In this document: piece by piece, positions 32,001 through 43,400 of the stretch
How positions within the stretch are numbered: position 1 is the stretch's first letter
Layout: each line of letters starts with the position of its first letter
Assembly: GCA_023014335.1 (NCBI GenBank)
Contig: JAECYW010000025.1
Coordinates: 496,001 to 560,000, forward strand
From: Galerina marginata
Lineage: Eukaryota > Basidiomycota > Agaricomycetes > Agaricales > Galerinaceae
DNA length: 64,000 bases
Reading direction: 5' to 3'
Program-made: the position numbers and the translations under genes
The notes under the pieces: model-generated
Told to the model about the DNA's origin: nothing
Databases searched by the model: none
The model's input: the letters and a program-made list of their open reading frames with translations, nothing else

Positions 32001-33441
32001 GCTTCAGGACATCAATACCGCGTCCGTAGCTTGGCTGTCCACGCTTGTCAGCGGTGTTGGCAGTACGTTGAGGTCTGGTAGCACCGAGGAAACATTTATT
32101 GCCAACTCGTATGGCTTGGATATGCCTGGTACACAGTGCGTCATTCATATCGGAATGACCAATTTACTTGATTCCTTCGACAATCGCGTCGCCAACCTAG
32201 TAGTTGACATACTGGGTAAATGGCTGGCTTACCCTACTAGCGAACACATCAAATACCAGTCTTACTTCGTCCACGTTTTACTGCGCGACATTGGTCATGA
32301 TGTTCTTATGCTGGATGCAGTCTGGAAAATGTATCAACGTGTCAACAGGCGCTCTTTTGTGGGTTCTGGGCCTCTTACGTTCGATAATGCTGCATCCACC
32401 ATCCAACTCACGCACCCTATCTTCGATATCAATTCGGTTGAGAGGAAGAACATCAGCGATATTGCTTCAGTCGTTAACGACTTCATAGATGGGAGGCTGG
32501 TAAACCAGGCCACCGCATCCAAGAACGCACTGCCAGTGGACGTCATCCCACGACAAATAGCCAGTGCTATGGACCGCCGTTTGTCTTTGTTGAAGCAATT
32601 CATCGCTGATTGCTACTTGGTGACCTTCAAGGGGATACATATTCCTAACGATCGGCTCTATTGCGCCTTGCATACTAAGCCGGATTACTTTGTCCCATTC
32701 CGCGAACATGCGCCTACCAGAATCCACATGCGCGGCCAGAATGGACCCTTCTCACATTCTAGGGCACGTACAACTGAAGGTGTGTTCAGCGCCTTAGTTG
32801 GAAGGAGCATTACTTTTGGCACAGAGTTTTCAAGAACCGGAAGGACATTTTTCACGTCGGCGGAGGACTTTTATGCAGCTTGCGATGACATGGGTCCACA
32901 AGACGACAAATTCTTTTGTGATCCTTCTGCGTACGGGCAATACAATCACAAGAAGACCACAAGCTTGGCCGATATTTATTGGGAACAATTGCAGATATTT
33001 GAATGGCCAGGTATTTCGAACAATGGGATGGTACCTTTTATGGTATGTTTTCGGTTCTTCAAACCTTCGACAGGGCCGGCGCGCTTCCCCGAGTTGGGTA
33101 ACCTCGCGGCATACCTTCTGACGGCAGACTATGTCTACGCGGGTATAGTGTGTCCTCCGTCTAAGGAAGAAATGGGGCACATTATACAACTCATCAATTT
33201 GGGCGCGGTACGAGGACTTGAATTAATTGGCTATATTCCAACTCGACGAACTACGGGTGGAGGCGCCAGGGGAAAAGCGGGTGTCAAAGCTTGTGTTGAT
33301 GGCTTTGATAGGTCCTTTGGGGACATTGCTGGTTGTATAAGCAAGGCCGAGCACAATGAGGTGGGTGTGGACTACATAATGGCTGAGAACACCCTCTGCA
33401 AGTTCACTCGGGCGCTGTCTGCTAAACTTATTTCACTTTAA
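29004..33441 (+). CDS. Gene v: large protein with a probable 2-oxoglutarate/Fe(II) dioxygenase domain
   Basis: Nine exons keep frame: 29004-29310, 29365-29464, 29518-29803, 29856-30024, 30078-30459, 30518-31020, 31079-31309, 31371-31601 and 31661-33441 (3,990 bases, 1,329 residues). Around residues 300-375 the order is HID (H-x-D), then PGIFATLSPFSSVCFSGLRR, HG about 50 residues after H-x-D, and RVTLISYPP with an arginine about 20 residues later: the iron-binding H-x-D...H and the 2-oxoglutarate-binding Arg of double-stranded beta-helix dioxygenases. Known fungal relatives of this fold include TET/JBP-type DNA-base oxidases, but I cannot assign the substrate. A Lys-rich, acidic linker (about residues 680-790) precedes a long C-terminal region of unknown fold (from about residue 790). 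A TM-like stretch, FLTLVLCILAQL, lies in exon 6. Confidence 0.68.
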
Positions 33442-33540
33442 TGGCGGTTCCAAAATTTTCGTCGGCACTTAGCTTGTGCAGAATTTACTTGTACGGTCTT
33501 TATCTTGGCTCATAGTTCTGTATCCACAATTTAGTAAGGA

Positions 33541-33729
33541 CTGCTACCTGGATTCCTATCGATTGACTATATTGTGCTTTAGCTTGCTTATCGGTAATGT
33601 AACAATATTCAAATATCTCGTTTGAAGACTGCGGCTACTGCTACCTGGATTCCTAACGATTGACTATATTGTGCTTTAGCTTGCTTATTGGTAATGTAAC
33701 AATATTCAAATATCTCGTTTGAAGACGAC
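33541..33729. repeat. 97-bp tandem duplication downstream of gene v
   Basis: CTGCTACCTGGATTCCTA begins at 33541 and again at 33638; the two copies are nearly identical (GATTGACTATATTGTGCTTT, CAAATATCTCGTTTGAAGAC). The region 33442-33737 has no gene. Confidence 0.85.
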
Positions 33730-33869
33730 AGCCGGCGTCTACTTAGTAACTCAAATTAAGAGTCCCGTGAGTTAGTCACGTGCGATTTGATCTTGGTTGA
33801 AACTTGAAATGGCGATACTCCGCCCGTCTACTCCTTCATCTCTTCCTGCACACACATTCTCATAGAACG

Positions 33870-36800
33870 ATGCTATTGTCCATAATTACGCTTGGAAGTG
33901 TGTATCTGTATCTTACATGGTCCTGCTGCTACTTCGGTCCACAGGGTCTATCAACACAAGGTCCTCCATCGCAATGCTCCGCATTGACACTTTTCGATGA
34001 GCTTAACAGCTTATGTACTAGCCAATCGCTGCCTTTGGCAGAGCCTAATGCTTATATTTTTAAAGATGTTATCAGAGACCGACGTTTCTTGTTACCTAAT
34101 ATTTCCCACCTCACAGTAAATGTTGGTTACATCACTATTTTCCAAACTGCGAAACTATCATCTATGCATGATTTTTTGCCACTATATATGCCGGCTTTAC
34201 ATTGTCCTAGGAGGTGTTACTCCACTCAAGTAACGCCTGTAGACACCATCTGCCATGATTTTGTTGATATTCATTCACACCGCATTCTACGCCTTCTGGA
34301 TGTGGTGCCACGGCGATTTGCTAAATGGATAGAGTCAATATTGCTGCTGAAGATCTGGAGCCCAAGAGACTTTGCACTTCAGGATCGCATGCATGACCGT
34401 ATTTCAACTATTATATGGCATATAAAAATGTACCTTGCTCGGTACTCCATGAAACGTCATATATTTTTTGGTATTGTTACCCAAGTCCGAGATTGTCGAC
34501 TTTCAATAAGTATGGTCAAGGATATTAAATACTTTTGGTTACATATTCATTTGCCATATTTATATACTCTACAAATTGAAAGAAAGCCTGAACATACCAC
34601 AAATAATTGCGCCGATGATCATTTAAATGTTTTTCTTGGAGGAGGTACCAAGCATATACAGTCTATGGCTGGTTGTGACATTGTAGATTTTGTAACAGTA
34701 CCTCATGATACTAGTACAATATTGCCCGACAACACTTACGACTTTAATTGTTATGTTGATAAATATACTTTGTCTAGCATATTATCGGTTAATCCAGAAT
34801 ATATTGTAACTCAACTTCCACTAGATATATTGTCAAGTGTGCTGTCGGTAAATGAGACAAAAACAATAGCTCGTGTACATGGTATATCATTTAGTGGCCG
34901 ACTGTCTAATGAAGCCAATATACACAAGTTGAAGAACCATTACTGTAGTGAGTGTAATACACACTTTGCCATATTTAAAAAACACGAAACTTTAAAAGAA
35001 AAGAAGAGTAAAACCCAGAAGAAATGGCGTCATGCAAGTGAAGGTAAAACTCATAAATCAAATTTGAAATCCTCAGCAAAAATAAGAAAACAAGCTAAAC
35101 AACAGCTGAACAAATCGTCAATCTCTTACAATAAGAAACCAGATCCTCATTTCCCACCACCACCACCAAATGCAGAACTTCTTCACAGGATCATTGATGG
35201 TTATTGCAAAGATAGCCATCCTTCAAACTTTGAGGAGGCAGGCTGTGCTGTTTGTGGGCAGCTTCAAAAACTTCAATCTATGTCTAATCTAAACAAGACA
35301 GATTTAAATCTAAACGTTTTGAAATCAGAAGGAATGACTCGATTAGAGAGAAAAAATACTTTTGAAGATATACAAGAAATTGACGGTCCAATTATTGCCT
35401 CAAAATGTGATAAAATATGTAATTCCTGTGAAGCAGCAGTTCTTAAGGGTAAGATGCCAGCTAAAGCTCTTGCTAATGGTTTTTGGATAGGTGAAGTACC
35501 AGATGCTCTATGCAATTTAACGTTTGCAGAACAGATGATGATCGCCCGTATCAGGCATAACAGGTGTTTAGTGAGGGTTTCTTCAGGCCGCGCAAAAATG
35601 ATTGCAAATTGCATAATGTTTTCCAATCCTACGGTTAAGGTATATAGATGCCTTCCTCCTAGCAGAGAAGAACTAAGTGAAGTCCTTGCGTTTGTTTTTA
35701 TTGGCAGCATTCAACCTACAGAAGATGATTATAAACGGACACCTATGCTAGTAAGACGTAATAAAGTTGCCGATGCCTTAAAGTGGCTTAAATTAAACCA
35801 TTCTGACTATTATGATCTTGAAATTTCAAAAGAAAATATGGAGTCATATCCATTAGCTGGCGTACCTGTTGTCGTAGATTATAGACAAAATAATTCTGAT
35901 TCAAACAAAATTGCAACCGCTATGAGCAAGTTTGATAATGACATTGAAGATGGCACCGAAGAAGGTATTTGTCCATTTACAGTTCATGGATTGACAGGTG
36001 AAGAATATGAGAATATGTCAATGAAGGCTCTTAAAGTTAGAGCATTAAAACATCTTGAGAAGGAAGGCATGTCTTTAGGAATAGGACATGAAGAAAAACC
36101 ACAGTCAATATATGATAATACCCAGTTGTATCCTCAGATGTTTCCATGGCTTTTTCCTTATGGCAAAGGTGGTTTAAGTCAGAAACGACATGCCAAGAAA
36201 ATATCTGAAAGTGAACACAAAAGAATGCTTTTAATGTATTTTGACAAGCGGTTTCAGCGAGACTTGTACTTTCCAATTATTGCATTTAATCATGAACAAA
36301 TTAAAAGTAGCACAACAGGGAGTTTTTTATTAGCTAAACGTCAGAAGTTTGATAGTATTTCTAAACGATTGTTGGCTGTAGATCCTGAAGTTTTGAACAC
36401 AATTGCAAAACGCATGGAGGATGGTGAATTTGTAAAACCAGAAACTGATGCTGAAAAGCTGTGCTTTAGTATACTGGATGACATTGACCATGTAGGTGGA
36501 CACGTCAAAGGGTCATTGACAAACAAAAAATATATGCGCAATGAGATTTGGTCTCTGATGTCGTTTAAAGGTGCTCCTTCATGGTTTATAACATTTTCTC
36601 CAGCAGACAACCGACATCCGCTATGTCTTTATTATGCTGACAAAGATATAACATTTAGACCTGAATTAAGAATGGCAAAAGAGAGAGATCTTTTGGTATT
36701 GTCAAACCCTGTTGCAGCTGCTAGGTTTTTTGACTTTCTTGTTAAAATGGTCATCAAGCATGTTCTTGGTTTCGAAAGCGACCTTCCTGGCCTTTATGGT

Positions 36801-39800
36801 GAGACATCAGCATATTATGGAACAGTTGAACAGCAAGGACGATTAACATTGCACTTACATATGATGCTATGGATTAAAGGAGTACTTTCTCCTCAAGAAA
36901 TACGTGATAGAATAATGAAAGCTGATTCAAAATTTCAAGCTGAGTTAGTGTCTTATCTAGAGGGCTGCCATCAAGGTGAATTTCTAACCGGTTCTATGTC
37001 AGATATCCATACAAAGGTACCATTGAACAATACTGACACTGACGGCATTCATACTATACTAAAACCTACTGACAAAAATATTCAGTCTCAATTTGAAGGA
37101 TATCTAGACCCTACACAGACTCTGCCTCAGCCGCCACCACTAAAATGCAATGTAGCTCACAATAAAAATGATAATTCTAAAGAATGTAAGGATTGTGATA
37201 ATCTAAAAACATGGTGGAACTCTTTTAATGAAACTGTTGATGATCTTCTTATCCGGTCAAATGTCCATAAATGCCGAGCTTCTACATCGGCAAAGAAAAA
37301 TAAAAGAAATAAAAAGTCGGCTGCTACTGAACCTGTGCTAAATTTGGAACAAGACAGTATATCATCCGAATCACCTATAGCCAAAGCATCAAGAAGTAGT
37401 CCAAAAGGCTGCTTAAATAAAGATGGTGTTTGCATGGCTCGATTTCCTCGTGAAATTATAAATACTACTAAAGTCGATGAATTAGATGGTCATATTTACC
37501 TTAAGAAAAAAGAATCTATGATGAATACGTTCACACCAACTCTTACTTATTTATTGCGATGTAATACAGATGTGTCTAGTTTGCTATCAGGCACATCAAT
37601 CAAAGCTATTATATCCTATGTCACAGATTATGTTACTAAACCTACTCTTAAAACTCATCAAATATTCTCATCTGCATATGATATTTATTCTAAAAATTCA
37701 GAGCTTCTTGGAGTAGATAATAAGCCTGGAGAGGCTGCCAGAAAACTTATTTTAAAAATAGTTAATGCATTGACTTCAAAAATGGAGATAGGAAGTCCAA
37801 TGGCATGTCTATATTTATTAGGAAATCCGGACCACTATACAAGTCACAAATTTGTACCGTTCTGGTGGAAAAGCTATGTTTCTGACATATACCGAACCTG
37901 GTCTGTAGATTCTACAGTCAGCATCAAAGTGGAAGTTGCTACTTCTGCAAAAATTGAGCCTATTGGCAATGATCATAATATACAATCTAATGATAATATA
38001 AACACAGATAATACAAAAATTCATCCAGGCATTCAAACATTGTATAAAAATAATGATGAAGAAAATATAAAAGCTGAGGATACAGTTAACTTTAACAATG
38101 ACCTTTATGATGATAAAGTAGTTATTGGCCGTGAAAATGGTAGCTATGTTGGTAAATCAAATGTAGATGACTATAAATACCGACCATCATGCTATTCAAA
38201 TTTAAGCCTTTATCAATGGATACAGTCAAGCCATAAAAAAAGGCGGTCAAAAAAGCAAATTCAAGAGTTTCGAAATAAAGTTAGTAAGCAAATGCAAAGG
38301 CAATTCTTATCATCTGAAACTGATCATGAATGGGAAGATAATGATCTAGAATGTAACACTGGATATAATGCATTCCTTCCAGAACATCCATTATATTTCA
38401 CACATGAAGTTACCTGTAATATTGAAAATTTGTCTAATATTGTTCCTAATTTTTTGGGTGGTTCTTTGCCTCGTGCTGATCAAGGTGATCGAGAATATTA
38501 CTGTATGACAATGCTTACTTTGTTTAAGCCCTGGCGTGATGGCTTCAGTCTAAAAGATAAAAAAGAATCTTGGGATGATGCATTTGTATCTTATAGCTTT
38601 AACGAACAAGACAAAAAATATATGAGCTACTTTAATCTAAGATATGAATGTCTGGATGCTCGAGATGATTTTCATAGTGAACTTAAGCGCAAATCCAAAA
38701 AAGCATCCAATTTTAATTCCAATACAATGGATAGTGACTCTTCTGAAAGTGAAGATGATGATGATTATACTAATGAGACAAAGGGTAGAAAAATTGTAGA
38801 TTATAATGATCTTAAGGAAAATGCAAGAAGAAGAATGTTACAACAAGAAGAAATTAGCAAGATATTAAGAGATTCGGGATGGACAGATGATTGTTTATTA
38901 AATAACAATATTGACAATTTAAGTAGATATATACCCACCTTTAATTTATCAGCTAATGCATGGAAAAATAAAGTCAAGGAATGTCGCGATGCTATTTTAA
39001 AAATCAAACAGAACAATCTTGCTAATTATTCAACTCAAAATACAGAAAATTCAGCTACACCAGTAGACAATAAAGGTGAAGTTAAGCTGATCAGTGCTGA
39101 TTATTTCAGACACAATTTTAAAAGTCAAATAAAAGAAACAAACACTATTATAAGTGACACAGTTGCTGAATTTAGCTTAAATCCAGAGCAAGAAAGAGCT
39201 TTTAGAATAATTGCAAATCATGCAGCTTCAATTGTTCCTGAGCAATTGAAGATGTATCTAGGAGGTATGGGTGGAACAGGAAAATCACAAGTTATAAAAG
39301 CCTTAATATCAATGTTCAACAAGAAAAATGAAACACATAGATTTATTGTACTTGCTCCTACTGGCACAGCTGCAGCTCTTCTAAATGGATCTACATATCA
39401 TTCTGCACTTGGTATACATATTAAAGCAAATAAAGATGCTGGATTGAATAAAAATAATGTTAATACTATAAATGACTTACGTTCAAAATTAGCCGGCGTT
39501 GAATATATATTTATTGATGAAGTATCTATGCTCAATTGTCATGAATTGTATGCTATAAGTTCCCGTCTAGCAGACTTGGCAAATGTTCATGACAAACCAT
39601 TTGGCGGTATGAATATGATTTTTGCTGGTGACTTTGCTCAGTTGCCTCCTGTAGGCGGTGAACGCTTATATAGTGACAATGTGTCTAAACACCAAAGTGC
39701 AAGTATGACTGTTCGGCAACAAGAGAGTACTATAGGTAAAATCTTATGGCATCAAATAACTACGGCAGTTATACTGAAACAGAATATGAGACAAAAAAGT

Positions 39801-40487
39801 CAATCAAAGGAAGATGCCAAGCTGCGAACGGCTTTAGGAAATATGAGATATGCAGCATGTACTGCAGAAGACATTGCTTTCCTTAGATCTCGTATTGCAG
39901 GCCGTGGCAGTAATAAAGTCCATCTAACAGATCCAAATTTCAGGAATGTCTCAATAATTACAGCTTGGAATGCACAAAAAGACCGAATTAATCAAATTGG
40001 TTCAAAACACTTTGCGAGAGACACAGGACAAAGTCTGGTAGATTTTTATTCAGTAGATAGGTTGGACTCTGATAATGACAAAGACAATAAACATAAAAAA
40101 AAAAGGAAATCAGGTGGTAAGAAACCAAGACCTCATCTTAGTTTGGTAGAAAAACAAGTAATGTGGGATGCTGATCCATGTACAAGTGGACATATTTCAG
40201 GAAAATTATCGCTGTGCATAGGTCTTCCAATCATGATCTGACACAATGATGCAACTGAATTATGCATCACCAAGGGACAAGAAGGAATTGTTCGAGGATG
40301 GAATAGTTATACTGGTCCTGATGGTAAAAAATGTTTGGATACTTTATTTGTAGAATTATTAAGTCCACCACAAGAAGTCAATATCCCAGGTTTACCACCA
40401 AATATGGTGCCAATTTCTAAGAGTACAAATGCTATATCCTGCATGATGCCTAATGATGAAGAGATTCCTATCCAGCGAACACAGGTA
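33870..40487 (+). pseudogene. Helitron Rep/helicase, N-terminal and central part
   Basis: Start chosen at ATG 33870; the frame is open from 33804 and the true N-terminus is uncertain. In order: a Cys/His finger (NHYCSECNTHF, about 34,940), a CxxC-containing region with CNSCEAAV and NCIMFSNPTVKVYRC (DUF6570-like), the Helitron-like N domain (LYPQMFPWLFPYGKGGL; IWSLMSFKGAPSWFITFSPA), the HUH motif HLHMMLW at about 36,850, the paired tyrosines in SYVTDYVTKP at about 37,615, then the SF1 Pif1-type helicase with GGMGGTGKS at about 39,265 and FIDEVSML at about 39,510. A TGA at 40239-40241 is one CpG transition from CGA and the frame continues past it. At 40486 a transposon inserts; coding resumes at 45153. 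Confidence 0.88.
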
Positions 40488-43400
40488 CTGTACCATTTCA
40501 TTCAATTCGGCAGGCCCTGTGACGCGTTACCTGCCTGCCGAAATTTTGATTTCGGCAGGTTGCAGATCCTGTCGTGACATCGCTTTTTTTTTCGGCAGGT
40601 AAGGTATTTCTGCGTGGATCATGTAGCAGACATGACACTGGCCACCGCCAGCTATTCCAGCCTTTGTAGTGTAAAGTACCTGGCTAAAAGAAAGCAAATG
40701 CACAGTTTAAGTAAGTACTTAGATTAAGCACGGGTGAATTTGATAGCCGGACCGGTGTAATTCTGCCCGCAATTTTGTATGGCTCACCGCTGCCCTCGAG
40801 AATTGCATCTTATTGACAATGGACAAAGACACGCATATCCCTCAAATCCCGCCTGATATACACAAGGCAGTCATCCCTGACAAGGAGTTATCTATCCTTG
40901 ACTTCTTAAAATTTCATCTCCCTGCCGCGGCTCGTGCCACCAATGGATCCTACGACTCATCACAGAAATTTCTTTCCGACCTCCCTCCCACTATCACAGA
41001 CATCGAGGAGATCCAGTCCATACCAACTCCACCTTTGGCTGCACTTAACGAGTTGGTCAAAGAACGAGGACTGTCGCAGTCACAGTCAGTTCTCTGTTTG
41101 CATGCACCAGGATTAATTGCGGAACGGTTACCAATCTGGATCATTTCGTACTGGGTGCAGGTCTTCCATCTTTGGCCATTAAAAAAGAAATGGTTGGACG
41201 CAGAAGAGGCACTGAAGAAGCAGGAACTGGGGAAAGGGCACACCGACGATACAAAAGGGTTGATCAAACGGGTCTACAACATGTTAGCCTGCATTTCATG
41301 GGCTGACAATGTAAAGGGATTCTCTGCCTCAATAACGACGGACAATCTCGCAACATACCTGACCAAGGACTGGTTCTCAGACGAACACGAGAACCAAATG
41401 CTGGATTTGCTTAAAAGGGAACTTTCGAGGGAGATCCGAGACGATGCGATCAACATTTGCAATACATTCTTCATGAAAAAGCTTATCGACTTGTCGCAGG
41501 CTGCGAATGGGCCTGAGTTGTATGCAACAGCCGCCAACAACGCCTGGCTCCGAAAGAAAGGGCAAGAGTTGGCGACCGGTGTCCTGGACAAGCTTGTGAC
41601 AATCGCGAACATCGGCAACAACCATTGGGTGGCTCTCATCGTTGACTTCAAGTCTTTGACAGTACTGTATGGTGATTCAATGGGGGGAACAATCGACGAC
41701 GATATTGAAGAATCACTCACCTGGTGGATTCAACAGCATACAGGAAAACACGTTATGATAAATTATATTCCAATAACTCGCCAGCGCGACGGGCATTCAT
41801 GCGGAATATTGGCTTGGAATGCACTTGCTGCCAAGCTCCTGCCAGAAAGATATTCCCTTGTGGATGCGCGAGTTGTCGCAGATGAAAGGATGAAGATGTT
41901 TCTTCGAGTGGCTGACCGCCATAACGAGAAGGTGAGACAAAATCTTGGCTTGAAGAACTGTTAACTGACGAGAATCAGTCCTTTGAAACATCTGCTGAGG
42001 GATATTCATTCACCTTCAAAGCACCTGAATCAGCGTCATCTGACGATGAGATGGAATGGTCAGGAATCTCGCAAGCACCGAAGACAATCAATATTGTCCC
42101 TACAGTCGCGAAAGAGAGTCAGCCAGAAACTAAAGAAAGATCTTCGAAGTTTGCACCTTTACAGCCGAACAAGATCTTATCCACGCTAGCAGTCAACCCT
42201 ACTTCTCGCCCAGTCACCCCTCCGCAAGCAAGCAGCTCCAACCACCCAACCTCTTACCCAGCCACCCCTCCGCAAGCTAGCAGCTCCAAACACCCTACTT
42301 CTCACACAGTCACCCCTCCGCAAGCAAGCAGCTCCAAGCGAAGCCTGACTCCGGAAAGCTCGCCACGCGCAGACCCAAAGAAGAAGCCGAAACTGAGAAA
42401 GGTTGTCTCGGCCATTAGGAACGCGTTGGACGTGGCGAAGGAAGCAAAAGCTCTTGGCGAAAACTCTAAATTCGGCTTGCTCAATTTTTTTTCGAAAGGA
42501 ACAGCAGCTGAAAAGAAGGCTTACTTTGAAAGAGAGGATGAACGGGCAGAAACTGCACGATCGACCGACGATTACGATGCGAAATTACAGGCAATCAACA
42601 AGAAAAATCACGAGCGGGAGCTAGGACGACAGCGGCAACAAAAACGAAGGCAGTTGTTGAAAGATCAGGAGATTAGGGCCGGTGTAAGAAGTCCAAAGGG
42701 AACTAAGCGGAAGGTAAGTAAAAATAGCAACTCAAGGTGCAGTAGCTAACAACTTACACAGGCCGTCGAAATGGAACTTGAAGATGTCGTAGATCCAAGC
42801 ATCAAAAAATTCAAAGCGGGGGTTGCAGAGCTGACACGCCCCGCAAGAGGTCTTAAAGAAAAGATACATGCTAAGAATCGAAAGCCTCAAGGTCGGAAAC
42901 AAAAACACGTACCTCGACCAGCAAAATATCACAACTGGTTGACACCATTTTGCTGGACGCAAATTGTCATTGCTACGACGCAAGTGGGCTGGAAGATGGG
43001 AGCTTCAGATATTGCAAACAAATTGAAGAAACGCGACCCAATTACCTTCAATCAGATTAGCCGTAACACCATAGAGGGATGGATTGATCGATCCGGTGCT
43101 AAGCCACGGTGGAAGGAGTCAGTTCTTCGTCGAGTCGAAGACGGAAACAACCCTGGGCACAGTAATGGTGGTCGTCGTGGTATCTTAGTATGTGTTAGGT
43201 CAACAGGGGTGAACAGAATACTGACATTCACATACCTAGTCCGGGTACCCTGATGTTGTTGAAGCAATCAAGACACGATTGTCATTCTTGCGAAACCGAG
43301 GCGCCGTGGTCAACCTGATTACAGCCCGAGCCATCATTGTCGCTACCATTCTTCATATGAAACCAGGTATCTTCGAGCAGAAATTCAAAGACGGTTCGAC

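Noticed and set aside
36037..36276. Minus-strand small ORFs inside the Helitron helicase
   Set aside because: They lie fully within the helicase reading frame on the opposite strand and show no domain.
41983..42189. Separate small plus-strand ORF in the pogo-like element
   Set aside because: It is a shadow of exon 2 of the fusion gene in another frame.
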